Of a stretch of 64,000 nt of DNA, positions 27,251 to 38,297 are shown piece by piece; within the stretch, counting starts at the first letter, position 1; each line of letters starts with the position of its first letter. The notes under the pieces are model-generated. The model saw only the letters and a list, made by a program, of their open reading frames with translations. It was not told the origin of the DNA and searched no databases. The stretch comes from a bacterium (lineage in GTDB: Bacteria > Bacillota > Bacilli > Lactobacillales > Streptococcaceae). Both the position numbers and the translations under genes were made by a program. The stretch spans positions 179,754-243,753 of the forward strand of contig CAJNCV010000002.1 of assembly GCA_905221385.1 (NCBI GenBank). The letters are read 5' to 3'.

Positions 27251-27284
27251 TTTTAAAGTCTCTTTTCTTATTTTTTATTTCGGT

Positions 27285-27342
27285 GAAATAGCTGAGCTAT
27301 TTAGCACATGTTCTATTATAGCAGATTTCTGACAGGTGTCAA
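27285..27342 (-). promoter_or_regulatory. rpsP promoter and leader hairpin
   Basis: Minus strand: TTGACA (27337-27342), a 16-bp spacer, TATAAT (27315-27320). Just inside the transcript is AAATAGCTCAGCTATTT (27286-27302), a 7-bp stem with a 3-nt loop, located 35 nt before the start codon; it may be an autoregulatory or stabilising element. Confidence 0.75.
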
Positions 27343-27426
27343 GAAAAAAACTTGACAGAGTTTTAAATTTTTTTACTACTAGAAATCTGTTATAATATTA
27401 AAGAAAAAATTAGAAAGAAATCGTTT

Positions 27427-27960
27427 ATGAATACCATTTTAGAAAAATTATATAAGGACCATCAAGTCAAACCCTTCATCTCTCCTGAACGTGATTTGGA
27501 TGCTTGGCTCTTAAATCCCAAGCCTGTTCCCAAACGAAACATGGAATTATTAACAGATGATTTACTAGCAGGAGATATCATTTTGTTATGGAGAATTCAG
27601 TTTGGTACTTTTACTACTGAAAGCTGGTTTCCTAAATATTTCGAGTACACTTATGGTATTGATGCACCAAAACATCTAAGCAGTCTCGTAGAAAAAGGCT
27701 ATACTATTATCGAAACTGCCTTCGACTCACTTGACCATCTGAATGCTACAATGAAAAAGAATATCCTCAAAGGTAAGGGAGTTACAGGACTTTCTAAGAT
27801 GAAAGCTGCTGATCTTGATAAAGCTCTTCATGAAAACTTATCAGAAGAGGAATTGGCTAGTCACTTTTCGATTCGAGGCTACAAATTGACTCCAAAGGGA
27901 GAGCAGATACTGGAACAATATCAGGAAATTATCGACCGCCATCCAAAGAAAAATCTCTAA
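27427..27960 (+). CDS. Hypothetical protein with C-terminal SAP-like domain
   Basis: 177 aa. The C-terminal part (about residues 110-165: MKKNILKGKGVTGLSKMKAADLDKAL, then LSEEELASHFSIRGYKLTPKGEQIL) looks like the SAP-type putative DNA-binding helix pair found in several uncharacterised Firmicutes proteins. The N-terminal part (LLAGDIILLWRIQFG, WFPKYFEYTYGIDAPKHL) often precedes such a domain. A TATAAT lies about 35 nt upstream and AGAAAG before the ATG. Function unknown. Confidence 0.75.
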   Translation: MNTILEKLYKDHQVKPFISPERDLDAWLLNPKPVPKRNMELLTDDLLAGDIILLWRIQFGTFTTESWFPKYFEYTYGIDAPKHLSSLVEKGYTIIETAFDSLDHLNATMKKNILKGKGVTGLSKMKAADLDKALHENLSEEELASHFSIRGYKLTPKGEQILEQYQEIIDRHPKKNL

Positions 27961-28068
27961 ACAAGCAGTCTATAGATTTATTTTCTGAAAACTCGCCTTA
28001 TCTTTTACATTTGAAATCAATCTCCTTTTAAGGTACAATGGTAGAAATGAATTTTTGAGAGGTTAACA

Positions 28069-28872
28069 ATGAAAAAACTAGCAACCCTTCTTTTACTATC
28101 AACTGTTGCCCTAGCTGGATGTAGCAGTATCCAACGCAGTCTGCGTGGCGATGACTATGTTGACTCTAGTATCTCAGCTGAAGAAAGCTCAAAAGCAGCT
28201 GCTCAGGCCGCCAAAGATTTGAACGATGCTCTGACCAATGAAAATGCTAACTTCCCTCAACTTTCTAAAGAAGTTGCTGAAGATGAAGCTGAGGTCATTT
28301 TACACACAAATCAAGGCGATATCCGCATCAAACTCTTTCCAAAACTAGCACCACTAGCAGTTGAAAACTTCCTCACACATGCCAAAGAAGGCTACTATAA
28401 CGGCATCACCTTCCACCGTGTCATTGATGGCTTTATGGTCCAAACTGGAGATCCTAAGGGAGATGGTACAGGGGGGCAATCTATCTGGCATGATAAGGAT
28501 AAAACAAAGGACAAGGGAACTGGTTTCAAAAATGAAATTTCTCCTTACCTATACAATATCCGAGGAGCCCTTGCTATGGCTAACACTGGTCAGCCAAACA
28601 CCAACGGTAGCCAGTTCTTCATCAACCAAAACTCAACAGATATTTCAGCTAAGCTCCCTACCAGCAAGTATCCTAAGAAAATCATCGAAGCCTATAAAGA
28701 GGGAGGAAATCCTAGCCTAGATGGTAAACATCCTGTCTTTGGTCAAGTCATTGATGGCATGGATGTTGTCGATAAGATTGCCAAGGCTGAAAAAGATGAA
28801 AAAGACAAACCAACTACTGCTATCACTATCGATAGCATCGAAGTAGTGAAAGATTACGATTTTAAATCTTAA
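28069..28872 (+). CDS. slrA: Peptidyl-prolyl isomerase lipoprotein SlrA
   Basis: Surface cyclophilin-type isomerase of 267 aa; in pneumococcus SlrA aids early colonisation. Lipobox ALAGC (Cys17) closes the signal peptide. The cyclophilin domain runs from about residue 65, with [15 protein letters not shown] and [16 protein letters not shown] as active-site blocks. An insertion rich in Lys and Asp (KDKTKDKG) is seen, as in other streptococcal members. AGAGG precedes the ATG. Confidence 0.95.
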   Translation: MKKLATLLLLSTVALAGCSSIQRSLRGDDYVDSSISAEESSKAAAQAAKDLNDALTNENANFPQLSKEVAEDEAEVILHTNQGDIRIKLFPKLAPLAVENFLTHAKEGYYNGITFHRVIDGFMVQTGDPKGDGTGGQSIWHDKDKTKDKGTGFKNEISPYLYNIRGALAMANTGQPNTNGSQFFINQNSTDISAKLPTSKYPKKIIEAYKEGGNPSLDGKHPVFGQVIDGMDVVDKIAKAEKDEKDKPTTAITIDSIEVVKDYDFKS

Positions 28873-28880
28873 AAACCTAA

Positions 28881-28917
28881 AAAATACAGTATCCGCATTC
28901 GATACTGTATTTCTTTT
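28881..28917. terminator. slrA terminator
   Basis: AAATACAGTATC/GATACTGTATTT hairpin with a CGCATTC loop and a T-rich tail, between the convergent slrA and ABC-F genes. Confidence 0.85.
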
Positions 28918-28926
28918 TCCCTCATT

Positions 28927-30468
28927 TTAAGTTAGCTTGTTAAAGTCCCAGATTTGGTCCATCCAGCCTTCATAGAAGTCTGGTTCGTGGCAAACCATAA
29001 GAATGCTCCCTTTATACTCTTTAAGCGCACGCTTGAGTTCTTCCTTGGCATCCACATCTAGGTGATTGGTCGGCTCATCAAGCACCAAGACGTTATTTTC
29101 ACGGTTCATCAAGAGACAGAAACGTACCTTGGCTTGTTCCCCACCTGACAAGACCTGAATCTGACTTTCAATGTGCTTGGTCGTCAAACCACAACGAGCA
29201 AGGGCTGCACGAACCTCTGCCTGATTGAGTGCAGGAAAGGCATTCCAGACAGCTTCAAGAGGTGTTTGGCGATTTCCACCTTCTACTTCTTGCTCAAAAT
29301 AACCAAGTTCTAGGTAATCACCGCGTTCAACTTCCCCAGCGATTGGCGGAATAATGCCCAAGAGAGACTTCAACAGGGTTGTTTTCCCGATACCATTTGC
29401 CCCGATAATAGCAACCTTTTGATTGCGTTCAAAGGTGAGGTTTAAAGGCTTAGTCAGAGGACGGTCATAACCAATCTGCAAGTCCTTGGCTTGGAAGATA
29501 AAGCGCCCTGGCGTACGAGCTGGTTTGAAATCAAAGGACGGCTTTGGTTTCTCACTTTGTAGTTCGATAATATCCATCTTATCCAATTTCTTCTGGCGAG
29601 ACATGGCCATGTTTCGTGTTGCAACACGCGCTTTGTTTCGAGCAACAAAATCCTTGAGGTCGGCAATTTCTTTCTGTTGACGCTCATAGGCTGCTTCCAG
29701 TTGAGATTTATTCATAGCATAAACTTCTTGGAACTGGTAGTAGTCACCAGAGTAACGCGTCAACTGTTGATTTTCAACATGATAGACGATGTTGATTACG
29801 TCGTTGAGGAAAGGAATATCATGCGAAATAAGGACAAAAGCATTTTCATAGTTTTGGAGATAGCGCTTAAGCCAGTCAATGTGTTCAGCATCCAAGTAGT
29901 TAGTTGGCTCGTCAAGCAACAAAATATCTGGTTTTTCAAGGAGGAGTTTAGCCAAAAGCACCTTGGTTCGTTGCCCACCTGACAAAGAGGTTACATCCGT
30001 ATCCATGCCAAAGTCCATGACACCAAGGGCACGCGCTACTTCATCAATCTTAGCATCTAAAGTATAGAAATCACGACTCTCCAAACGGTCTTGGAGTTCT
30101 CCAACTTCTTCCATCAGCGCATCGATATCCGCTCCGTCTTCGGCCATTTCCATATAGAGGTCATTGATACGAGCTTCTGCTTCAAATAACTCATCAAAGG
30201 CTGTCCGCAAGACATCTCGCACGGTTTGACCTTCCTTTAGCACAGCATGCTGATCCAGGTAGCCAGCAGTCACATATTTGGACCACTCCACCTTCCCTTC
30301 ATCTGGTAACATCTTACCAGTCACAATGCTCATAAAGGTTGATTTCCCTTCACCATTGGCACCGACTAAGCCGATATGTTCACCCTTGAGGAGACGGAAG
30401 GACACATCTTCAAAAATTGCACGGTCACCAAAACCATGACTCAAATTTTTAACTTCTAAAATACTCAT
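28927..30468 (-). CDS. ABC-F family ATPase (YbiT/YkpA-like)
   Basis: 513-aa soluble protein with two ABC domains and no membrane segment. Walker A motifs are GANGEGKST and GANGIGKTT; signatures are LSGGQRTKVLLA and LSGGEQAKVRFC; the linker between them is highly charged (residues about 240-300). ABC-F proteins act on ribosomes, tuning translation or protecting them from antibiotics. This one resembles the housekeeping YbiT-type and not the resistance types, as far as I can judge. It is the last gene of the YutD-rlmN-VanZ operon. Confidence 0.92.
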   Translation of the reverse strand: MSILEVKNLSHGFGDRAIFEDVSFRLLKGEHIGLVGANGEGKSTFMSIVTGKMLPDEGKVEWSKYVTAGYLDQHAVLKEGQTVRDVLRTAFDELFEAEARINDLYMEMAEDGADIDALMEEVGELQDRLESRDFYTLDAKIDEVARALGVMDFGMDTDVTSLSGGQRTKVLLAKLLLEKPDILLLDEPTNYLDAEHIDWLKRYLQNYENAFVLISHDIPFLNDVINIVYHVENQQLTRYSGDYYQFQEVYAMNKSQLEAAYERQQKEIADLKDFVARNKARVATRNMAMSRQKKLDKMDIIELQSEKPKPSFDFKPARTPGRFIFQAKDLQIGYDRPLTKPLNLTFERNQKVAIIGANGIGKTTLLKSLLGIIPPIAGEVERGDYLELGYFEQEVEGGNRQTPLEAVWNAFPALNQAEVRAALARCGLTTKHIESQIQVLSGGEQAKVRFCLLMNRENNVLVLDEPTNHLDVDAKEELKRALKEYKGSILMVCHEPDFYEGWMDQIWDFNKLT

Positions 30469-30469
30469 T

Positions 30470-30949
30470 CTAATTCCTTATCTTGTTTTTATGCAATCCT
30501 TTATAGAGGAGCCAAGCCAGATAGCCTCCCAGGGTATTGGTCCACAAATCATCAATCTCAAAGACGCGATTAAAATCAAAGAAAAAGTCCAAGATCAGCT
30601 GCGTACACTCAATTCCTAGACTCAGTAGAAAGCTGAGAAGGAGGATTTTTTTCGTTTGTCGCAAGTTTGGACAGAGATAAATGAGTTGAAAGACTAGGGG
30701 GAAAAGCAAGAAGACATTTAAAATGTTCTGCAAAAAGATCCAAAGGACTTGTCCCAAACTAGTCACTTCACCTAGATTCCAAAGGGAGTTTAAGGGAGTT
30801 AAAAGAAAAACCAGGCGTCCAAAAGTTTGAATACCTGGAGTTTCCACTCCTGTAGGAAGTTGAGGCTGGGGAGTAAAACAAAAACAGACAATGCATAGGC
30901 TGTAAACAGCCACTCCCAATCTTAAGATTAATTCTCTTTTTCTAGTCAT
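30470..30949 (-). CDS. VanZ-like membrane protein
   Basis: 159 aa with four or five hydrophobic segments and the family pattern LGIECTQLILDFFF plus FEIDDLWTNTLGGYLAW. VanZ relatives are small membrane proteins of unclear function; the namesake gives low teicoplanin resistance. Placed between rlmN (1 nt gap) and ABC-F (1 nt gap). Confidence 0.9.
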   Translation of the reverse strand: MTRKRELILRLGVAVYSLCIVCFCFTPQPQLPTGVETPGIQTFGRLVFLLTPLNSLWNLGEVTSLGQVLWIFLQNILNVFLLFPLVFQLIYLCPNLRQTKKILLLSFLLSLGIECTQLILDFFFDFNRVFEIDDLWTNTLGGYLAWLLYKGLHKNKIRN

Positions 30950-30950
30950 T

Positions 30951-32036
30951 TTATGGATTTACCGCTGCGACTGCCTTCTGGCGATCACGTTTCATTGTAT
31001 TGGAGCGCAATTGTCCACAAGCTGCATCAATATCTGTACCATGCTCTTGACGGACAACACAGTTAATCCCTTTTTTCTTGAGGGTATCGTAGAAGGCCAT
31101 CACGCGCTCTTTAGGACTACGGCTATATTGGTCGTGTTCACTAACTGGATTGTAAGGAATTAAGTTTACATAAGACAATTTCTTGATGTTCTTGAGCAAT
31201 TCAGCCAACTCCAAGGCTTGTTCAACGCCATCGTTGACTTCATTGAGCATGATGTATTCAAAGGTTACACGACGATTAGTTGTTTCGATATAGTACTCAA
31301 TAGCTGCGAAGAGTTTTTCAATCGGAAAGGCACGGTTGATCTTCATGATGCTTGAGCGCAATTCATTATTGGGTGCATGAAGAGAAACAGCGAGATTGAC
31401 CTGCACTCCTTCATTAGCAAAGTCACGAATCTTGTGTGCCAAACCTGAAGTTGAAACTGTGATGTGACGAGCACCGATCGCCATCCCCTTGTCATCATTG
31501 ATGGTACGAACGAAATTCAATACATTGTTGTAGTTATCAAATGGTTCACCTATTCCCATGACAACGATATGGCTGACACGTTCATCCTGACCACGTTCAT
31601 CAAAGTATTTCTGAACCAGCATAATCTGCGCTACGATTTCACCGTTATTGAGGTCACGTTGCTTCTTGATCAAGCCTGATGCACAGAAGGTACAACCAAT
31701 ATTACAGCCGACCTGAGTGGTCACACAGACTGACAAACCGTAGTGTTGACGCATCAACACAGTCTCAATCAACATGCCATCTGGCAACTCAAAAAGATAC
31801 TTAACAGTACCGTCAGCTGACTCTTGCACGATCCGCTGTTTCAATGGATTGACCACAAACTGGTCATTGAGCTTGGCAATCAAATCTTTAGAAAGGTTGG
31901 TCATTTCTTCAAATGACTGGACACGTTTACGGTAAAGCCATTCCCAGATTTGATCTGCTCGGAATTTCTTTTCTCCCTGTTCTAATACCCATTCTTGCAT
32001 GGTTTGACGTGTTAAACTATAAATAGACGGTTTCAT
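30951..32036 (-). CDS. rlmN: Dual-specificity RNA methyltransferase RlmN
   Basis: Radical-SAM enzyme making C2-methyladenosine at 23S A2503 and tRNA A37. 361 aa. The iron-sulfur motif is [24 protein letters not shown] and the C-terminal ACGQLRS cysteine region complete the active site. It is not Cfr-like in length or context. It follows the YutD-like gene by 20 nt. Confidence 0.96.
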   Translation of the reverse strand: MKPSIYSLTRQTMQEWVLEQGEKKFRADQIWEWLYRKRVQSFEEMTNLSKDLIAKLNDQFVVNPLKQRIVQESADGTVKYLFELPDGMLIETVLMRQHYGLSVCVTTQVGCNIGCTFCASGLIKKQRDLNNGEIVAQIMLVQKYFDERGQDERVSHIVVMGIGEPFDNYNNVLNFVRTINDDKGMAIGARHITVSTSGLAHKIRDFANEGVQVNLAVSLHAPNNELRSSIMKINRAFPIEKLFAAIEYYIETTNRRVTFEYIMLNEVNDGVEQALELAELLKNIKKLSYVNLIPYNPVSEHDQYSRSPKERVMAFYDTLKKKGINCVVRQEHGTDIDAACGQLRSNTMKRDRQKAVAAVNP

Positions 32037-32056
32037 CTCTTCTCCTTATTCTTTAT

Positions 32057-32587
32057 CTATTTCTGACGAATGACAAAATGGCGCTGTCCCTTGTCCTCTT
32101 TCTGGGACTTTTGGTCCTTATGACGACGTCTATTTCGCTTATCCGCATTTGGTTTTCTCTTGTTTTGCGAAGGTTTCTTGCCTCTTCTAGGAAGGTTTTC
32201 CTCATCCTTTTTACGCATTTTTTTGTCAAATGAAGCCCGCTTCGGTGCTTGATTTTCTAGGACAAAATAGGCACAACCATAACTGCAATACTCTAAAAGA
32301 TAGTCCTGTAAACGACTAATCTTTTCAATTTCTTCCTCTGTTCGGTCATCTTTGTAAAAGCCACGTAGACGGAGCTGTTCATTGCTCCAGTCCCCCACGA
32401 CATAATCAAACTTGGTCAACACTTCTGAGAAGCGTTGATTAAAGACTGTCACATCGAAGGCATCCTTGATATTTTCAACCAAGGTAAAAGCAATCCCTTC
32501 AGTCTCAACCTTATCCCCATTTACATGAAATTCTGGGCCAGGAAACTTGTTATAGTTGTATAATTCAGGTGCAATTTCTTTACGCAT
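32057..32587 (-). CDS. YutD-family protein
   Basis: 176 aa. The conserved core has DVTVFNQRFSEVLTKFDYVVGDWSNEQLRLRGFY and a short Cys pair (EYCSYGCAYF). The last 60 residues are extremely Lys/Arg-rich (KKPSQNKRKPNADKRNRR), suggesting RNA contact. In other Firmicutes it is also close to translation genes. First gene of the operon, with a TGGTAAAAT -10 about 45 nt before its start. Confidence 0.88.
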   Translation of the reverse strand: MRKEIAPELYNYNKFPGPEFHVNGDKVETEGIAFTLVENIKDAFDVTVFNQRFSEVLTKFDYVVGDWSNEQLRLRGFYKDDRTEEEIEKISRLQDYLLEYCSYGCAYFVLENQAPKRASFDKKMRKKDEENLPRRGKKPSQNKRKPNADKRNRRRHKDQKSQKEDKGQRHFVIRQK

Positions 32588-32664
32588 AGTCTTCCTTTTC
32601 CACGATTACTTAACACTCTATTTTACCATAATTTCTAGCAATTAGCACATTTCTCATAAAAATG

Positions 32665-32692
32665 AAAAAAGTCTGACGATTTTGTCAGACTT
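32665..32692 (-). terminator. sodA terminator
   Basis: AAGTCTGAC/GTCAGACTT, a perfect 9-bp stem followed on the minus strand by TTTTTT. It lies about 50 nt after the sodA stop. Confidence 0.88.
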
Positions 32693-32740
32693 CTGCCTAT
32701 AAACCAAAAAAGAGAAGATTGGCTCTTCCCTTCCTATTTT

Positions 32741-33346
32741 TTATTTAGCTGCTGCGTAAAGCTCATTTACTTTGTTCCAGTTAATGACTGAGAAGAAAGC
32801 TTTGATGTAGTCAGGACGTACATTGCGGTATTTCACGTAGTAAGCATGTTCCCAAACGTCCAAGCCCAAGATTGGTTTTTTGCCTTCTGAGATTGGTGTG
32901 TCTTGGTTTGCTGTTGAAGTTACTTCAAGCTTCCCTTCTTTGTTGACAACCAACCATGCCCATCCAGAACCGAAGCGAGTTGTAGCTGCTGCTGTAAAGG
33001 CTGCTTGGAATTCTTCAAATGAACCAAATGTTGCGTCGATTGCTGCTTCAAGTTCTGCTGATGGAGCAGTTTTTTCAGGAGTCATCCATTCCCAGAAAAG
33101 AGCGTGGTTCAAGTGTCCCCCACCGTTATTGATAAGCGCTTGGCGGATATCAGCTGGGATAGAGTCTACATCAGCAAGCAAGGCTTCAAGGTCTTCACCG
33201 ATTTCAGGGTGTTTTTCAAGCGCTGCGTTTGCATTGTTGACATAAGTTTGGTGGTGTTTGTCATGGTGCAAGTGCATTGTTTCTGCATCGATGTATGGTT
33301 CCAAAGCGTCGTATGCGTATGGAAGGTCTGGTAAGATAATAGCCAT
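32741..33346 (-). CDS. sodA: Manganese superoxide dismutase
   Basis: 201 aa. Metal ligands fall in [16 protein letters not shown] and [11 protein letters not shown]. Gly in NNGGGHLNH and Gln in TANQDTP are the Mn-type markers, as opposed to Fe-type. It detoxifies superoxide, needed beside pyruvate-oxidase peroxide metabolism. Start ATG 33346 with AGAGGT. The promoter carries a palindrome. Confidence 0.97.
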   Translation of the reverse strand: MAIILPDLPYAYDALEPYIDAETMHLHHDKHHQTYVNNANAALEKHPEIGEDLEALLADVDSIPADIRQALINNGGGHLNHALFWEWMTPEKTAPSAELEAAIDATFGSFEEFQAAFTAAATTRFGSGWAWLVVNKEGKLEVTSTANQDTPISEGKKPILGLDVWEHAYYVKYRNVRPDYIKAFFSVINWNKVNELYAAAK

Positions 33347-33377
33347 CTGTAATACCTCTTTTTCTTTCTATATGAAA

Positions 33378-33406
33378 ATGATAACGCAATCATCCTCTTT
33401 TTTCAA
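33378..33406 (-). promoter_or_regulatory. sodA promoter with embedded palindrome
   Basis: Minus strand: TTGAAA (33401-33406), a 17-bp spacer, TATCAT (33378-33383). The inverted repeat ATGAT-TGCGTT-ATCAT (33378-33393) covers the -10 box and half the spacer. The same bases match the loose cre consensus WTGNAANCGNWNNCW with one mismatch. Confidence 0.6.
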
Positions 33407-33415
33407 GTTTTTTGC

Positions 33416-34456
33416 TCAATTTGCTTCTGCCGCGATCTGCAAAAGCGCCTTTTCAAACAGGTACCCTTTTTCATAGACACCTGTCTTAATCTGGTAGTCT
33501 GTTTCAATCAAATAAGAAATCACTCGCTTGAGAAAGGCCAAGGAAATCCCTCTCGAATCTCTCAATGCGAACTTGATTTGATAAGGATTAGGATTGCGTC
33601 CCAAATAAGTTCCCAGACTGCTTGCGATCTGCGATTCCGTCTGACCAGCTTCTGATAAAATCTTCACCTGGGTAAAGGTTCGAAACTGTCCTAACATGAC
33701 CGCTATGAGCTTGATTTCGTCCTCCCCTTGCAAGGTCAAATCTCTAACCAAGTCACGCGCCTGGTCAATCTTCTTAGCTAAAATAAACTGAGTCAAATCA
33801 AAAATATTGTCTTGCAAAGTCTTTGGAATGGCTTCGATAATATCCTTTTCCTCAATCACATCGCCTGACTTATAAGACTGTAAGAAGAGGAGATTTTTCT
33901 GGATTTCACTAAATTGAAAACCAGACTTGATAAGTAGATTTTCAAAGGATTGCCCCACAAACTGCAGACCTTGTTTCTGGCTCCACTTTTGGAAATATTG
34001 GCGCAATTCTTGTTCTTTGGCTTCTACTGCATCAAAAACCTTGGCATCACGCTTAAGTAATTTGACCAACCGTCTTTTGCTATCCAACTTTCCTTCCGCA
34101 AAAATCAAGAGTTTAGTCGTTGGTGAAGGGTTATCAAGGTATGCCTCAAATGACTTGAGCTCATCATCTGTTAAAAAACGTTTCTTGGCTGTTGTAATAT
34201 CGACAAAATGGTCTAATATCACGATTTTCTCATCCGCAAAGAAAGGGAGACTAACCAGCTCCAACTCTAAGTCTTTATAAGCTACTTCTTTCATATCAAA
34301 GTAAGCAAAATTGAGATCAGCTGGATCATAACCAATCTGTTTCAACACTTGACTCTTCATAACTTCAAACTGGCCCTGGTCTGTCCCTGTAAATAGATTC
34401 AAGCTAGATAGATTTGATAAAGTCAACTTCTGACTGTCTTCAATGGCTAGCATCAT
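33416..34456 (-). CDS. holA: DNA polymerase III delta subunit
   Basis: 346 aa. Clamp-loader subunit that opens the sliding clamp. The family is weakly conserved; seen here are the N-terminal nucleotide-fold region (LNLFTGTDQGQFEVMKSQVLKQIG), FAEGKLDSKRRLVKLLKRD and the C-terminal collar helices. The window shows the expected order pyrDA-holA-sodA. Two adjacent ATGs start the frame, behind AAAGGAG. Confidence 0.92.
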   Translation of the reverse strand: MMLAIEDSQKLTLSNLSSLNLFTGTDQGQFEVMKSQVLKQIGYDPADLNFAYFDMKEVAYKDLELELVSLPFFADEKIVILDHFVDITTAKKRFLTDDELKSFEAYLDNPSPTTKLLIFAEGKLDSKRRLVKLLKRDAKVFDAVEAKEQELRQYFQKWSQKQGLQFVGQSFENLLIKSGFQFSEIQKNLLFLQSYKSGDVIEEKDIIEAIPKTLQDNIFDLTQFILAKKIDQARDLVRDLTLQGEDEIKLIAVMLGQFRTFTQVKILSEAGQTESQIASSLGTYLGRNPNPYQIKFALRDSRGISLAFLKRVISYLIETDYQIKTGVYEKGYLFEKALLQIAAEAN

Positions 34457-34485
34457 CTCTCCTTTCTTCTGATTTTTTATTAAAC

Positions 34486-35421
34486 TTAATCAATATAGCG
34501 CAATTTCCCACGGAAATCTTCTAGGTTCTCGTACCCTTTTTCCGCCATAGTAGCTTTCAGTTCATTGGTAATGCGTTCAAAAGCACTGATACCTTCTTTG
34601 TGAAGAGTGGTCCCTACTTGCACCATACTCGCACCGCAGAGGATATGTTCAAAGGCATCACGACCCGTAAGAACGCCACCCGTTCCGATGATTTGGATTT
34701 GGGGATTTAAACGTTGGTAAAAGGCGTGCACATTCGCTAGAGCAGTCGGTTTGATATACTCTCCACCAATTCCACCAAAACCATTCTTAGGACGAATCAC
34801 GACAGACTCGTCTTCTATATAAAGGCCGTTTCCGATAGAGTTAACACAGTTAACAAACTTGAGCGGGTATTTGTTGAAAATAGCTGCCGCTTGATCAAAG
34901 TGAACAATATCAAAATAAGGTGGCAATTTGATCCCAAGAGGTTTGGTAAAGTAGGTAAATACTTCTGCCAAGATACAATCTGTTGTCTCAAAATCATAAG
35001 CAATCTGAGGTTTTCCTGGAACATTTGGACAAGAGAGATTAAGCTCTGTCAGTCCTTTGAATTCACTCTCTTGAACTTTTTTCAAGATGGTATGCGTTTC
35101 TGCTGGAGACATGCCAACTAAAGATAGGAAGAAAGTTCGGTTTGGCTCTTTTTCCTGCAAGTCCAAAAGATAGTCCAGATAGTAGTCTAAGCCGTTATTT
35201 GGCAAGCCCATAGAGTTGATAGAACCAAGTGGAACATCCTGATAACGTGGCTCAGGATTGCCCTGACGAAAGTCCAAGGTCGCAGTCTTCGTAACAAAAG
35301 TACCCGCCGCTGAGTTTTTGACCCCTTCAAGCTCTTCTATCGTCATACAAGCCACACCCGCTGCATTCATCAAGCAATTGTCAAACTCAAAGCCAGCTAT
35401 TTGTGTTTTCGTTGATACCAT
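34486..35421 (-). CDS. pyrDA: Dihydroorotate dehydrogenase A (fumarate-linked)
   Basis: Oxidises dihydroorotate to orotate in pyrimidine synthesis, using fumarate. 311 aa, class 1A: the catalytic base is the Cys in [13 protein letters not shown], and FMN contacts include [25 protein letters not shown] promoter lies about 40 nt upstream, GGAGG before the ATG. Confidence 0.95.
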   Translation of the reverse strand: MVSTKTQIAGFEFDNCLMNAAGVACMTIEELEGVKNSAAGTFVTKTATLDFRQGNPEPRYQDVPLGSINSMGLPNNGLDYYLDYLLDLQEKEPNRTFFLSLVGMSPAETHTILKKVQESEFKGLTELNLSCPNVPGKPQIAYDFETTDCILAEVFTYFTKPLGIKLPPYFDIVHFDQAAAIFNKYPLKFVNCVNSIGNGLYIEDESVVIRPKNGFGGIGGEYIKPTALANVHAFYQRLNPQIQIIGTGGVLTGRDAFEHILCGASMVQVGTTLHKEGISAFERITNELKATMAEKGYENLEDFRGKLRYID

Positions 35422-35557
35422 GATTCTGATCCTCCAGATTCCTTTTATTTCTAATATTATACCATACTTTAAGATTTTCTCTTTGAGAAACTAATTTCTA
35501 TATAAAATGTTCGGTTTTGTAAATTGAAAGAATTTTTAGAAAATTTCTGTTTTTTTC

Positions 35558-35586
35558 TTTACACTCAAAAAAAATTCTGCTATAAT
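35558..35586 (+). promoter_or_regulatory. gdhA promoter
   Basis: TTTACA, a 17-bp spacer and TATAAT, 39 nt before the gdhA ATG, which has AAAGGAG upstream. Confidence 0.8.
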
Positions 35587-35607
35587 GGCTCATGTAATAA
35601 AATATAA

Positions 35608-36972
<1,365 letters not shown>

Positions 36973-37000
36973 TTAGTCGATACATCCTATCGGAGGACAA

Positions 37001-37489
37001 ATGATGAACTTACGGCCAATGGAAGTAAGAGATAATCCAGCTGTAGCACAACTCATTCGAGCTAGTCTTGAAGAATTCGGGCTTGACAAACCTGGAACTG
37101 TCTACTTTGATTCTCATCTAGATCATTTGGCCGACTACTATCAACAGCAAGAGAGAGCAGCTTACTTTATTCTGGAAGATGAAGGTCAGCTGGTTGGCTG
37201 TGGTGGCTTTGCACCTGTGTCTGATAAGATTGCTGAATTACAAAAACTGTATGTCACTAAAAATAGCCGTGGCAAAGGTTATTCCAGCAGGTTGATAAAG
37301 CGGATATTCCATGAAGCCCGCCTAGCAGGTTATGAACAACTTTATCTAGAAACCTCTACTGAACTGGCTACGGCCGTAGCCATCTATCAGCACTATGGTT
37401 TTACAGCATTGCAACAACCACTTTCTAACGCCGTCGGCCACCCAGCTATGAATATCTGGATGATAAAATCTCTCTTATCAGATGAATAG
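37001..37489 (+). CDS. GNAT-family N-acetyltransferase
   Basis: 162 aa acetyltransferase with the acetyl-CoA loop KNSRGKGYSSRLI (V/I-x-x-x-x-RGKG type) and the closing strand-helix AVAIYQHYGFTALQQ. The substrate cannot be told. Preceded by CGGAGG, 28 nt after gdhA with no terminator between, so it is likely co-transcribed. A terminator follows. Confidence 0.88.
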   Translation: MMNLRPMEVRDNPAVAQLIRASLEEFGLDKPGTVYFDSHLDHLADYYQQQERAAYFILEDEGQLVGCGGFAPVSDKIAELQKLYVTKNSRGKGYSSRLIKRIFHEARLAGYEQLYLETSTELATAVAIYQHYGFTALQQPLSNAVGHPAMNIWMIKSLLSDE

Positions 37490-37553
37490 ATGGCAGTATA
37501 CTAATGTAGCCAATGCTATAATAGTAAAGATATTGTTTAAAATTCATTTGTTC

Positions 37554-37583
37554 AATCCTCAATCGCTCTGATTGGGGATTTTT
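37554..37583 (+). terminator. gdhA-GNAT terminator
   Basis: AATCCTCAATC/GATTGGGGATT hairpin with a GCTCT loop and T run. Confidence 0.85.
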
Positions 37584-37592
37584 GTATTAGTT

Positions 37593-37625
37593 TTAAAAAA
37601 GCCCACTATTTCTAATAGTAAGCTT
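37593..37625 (-). terminator. TetR operon terminator
   Basis: Minus strand AAGCTTACTATT/AATAGTGGGCTT hairpin followed by six T, 12 nt after the TetR stop. Confidence 0.8.
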
Positions 37626-37636
37626 AAAATCAAGAT

Positions 37637-38281
37637 CTATTTTACCTCTACTAAGGCAAAAGACAGGCATTCAACTATTTCATTTACTGTTTCATCTATG
37701 TCTAGGTCCTCATTATCATTCAACATCATTGGAAGAGCATAAGAAAGACTCAAAGCCAAAATATAGCGAACGATTCTTTCATTAGACCAATCTCGGATAA
37801 CACCTTTTTCTTTAAACTGATTCAGAACTGAACTAATTGGCTTAATGATAGAGTGAACAATGACATTCCCTAACTGGTCAGAAATAGTTTTATCAATAAA
37901 AGAACGACTCAAGAGAATTTTAACTTGCATTTGATTCTTCTGAATGAAAACTAGTCTATCTCGAACAATGCTTCTCAAAAATAGCGGAAAAGACTCTTGG
38001 TTTGCTGTAAATTTCTTCTCAGAAAAATCAGCAATCACATCTGGAATAACCTGTTCGAGAAAAGTTGATAGAATAGCTTCTAAGATGCCTTCCTTGGTTT
38101 TAAAGTAACTAAAAACTGTCCCTTCTGAAACTCCTGCTTCCTTGGCGATAAGACTGGCTGTTGTGTTTTCAAAACCAATTTCTGAAAATAACTTTAGACT
38201 TGACAACAGTACTTGACGTTGTTTTAAACTCAAATTGCTATTTTCTAATGTCTGGGCATACTTTTGTTCTAAACTTTCCAT
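37637..38281 (-). CDS. TetR-family transcriptional regulator
   Basis: 214 aa. The HTH is in residues ~30-60 (TTASLIAKEAGVSEGTVFSYFKTKEGIL); the C-terminal ligand domain is not assignable. The ATG at 38281 is preferred to a GTG at 38290, since AGAGG is spaced for the ATG. It is the second gene behind the oxidoreductase, 16 nt apart, and probably represses its own operon through the palindrome at 39328-39345. Confidence 0.88.
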   Translation of the reverse strand: MESLEQKYAQTLENSNLSLKQRQVLLSSLKLFSEIGFENTTASLIAKEAGVSEGTVFSYFKTKEGILEAILSTFLEQVIPDVIADFSEKKFTANQESFPLFLRSIVRDRLVFIQKNQMQVKILLSRSFIDKTISDQLGNVIVHSIIKPISSVLNQFKEKGVIRDWSNERIVRYILALSLSYALPMMLNDNEDLDIDETVNEIVECLSFALVEVK

Positions 38282-38297
38282 CACTAGCACCTCTCTG

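Noticed and set aside
28927..30468. ABC-F protein as an antibiotic-resistance (ARE) protein
   Set aside because: Length, linker and the housekeeping operon context fit the YbiT-like group and not Msr/Vga/Lsa types.
30951..32036. Cfr-type resistance methyltransferase
   Set aside because: The sequence start, length and conserved chromosomal context match RlmN.
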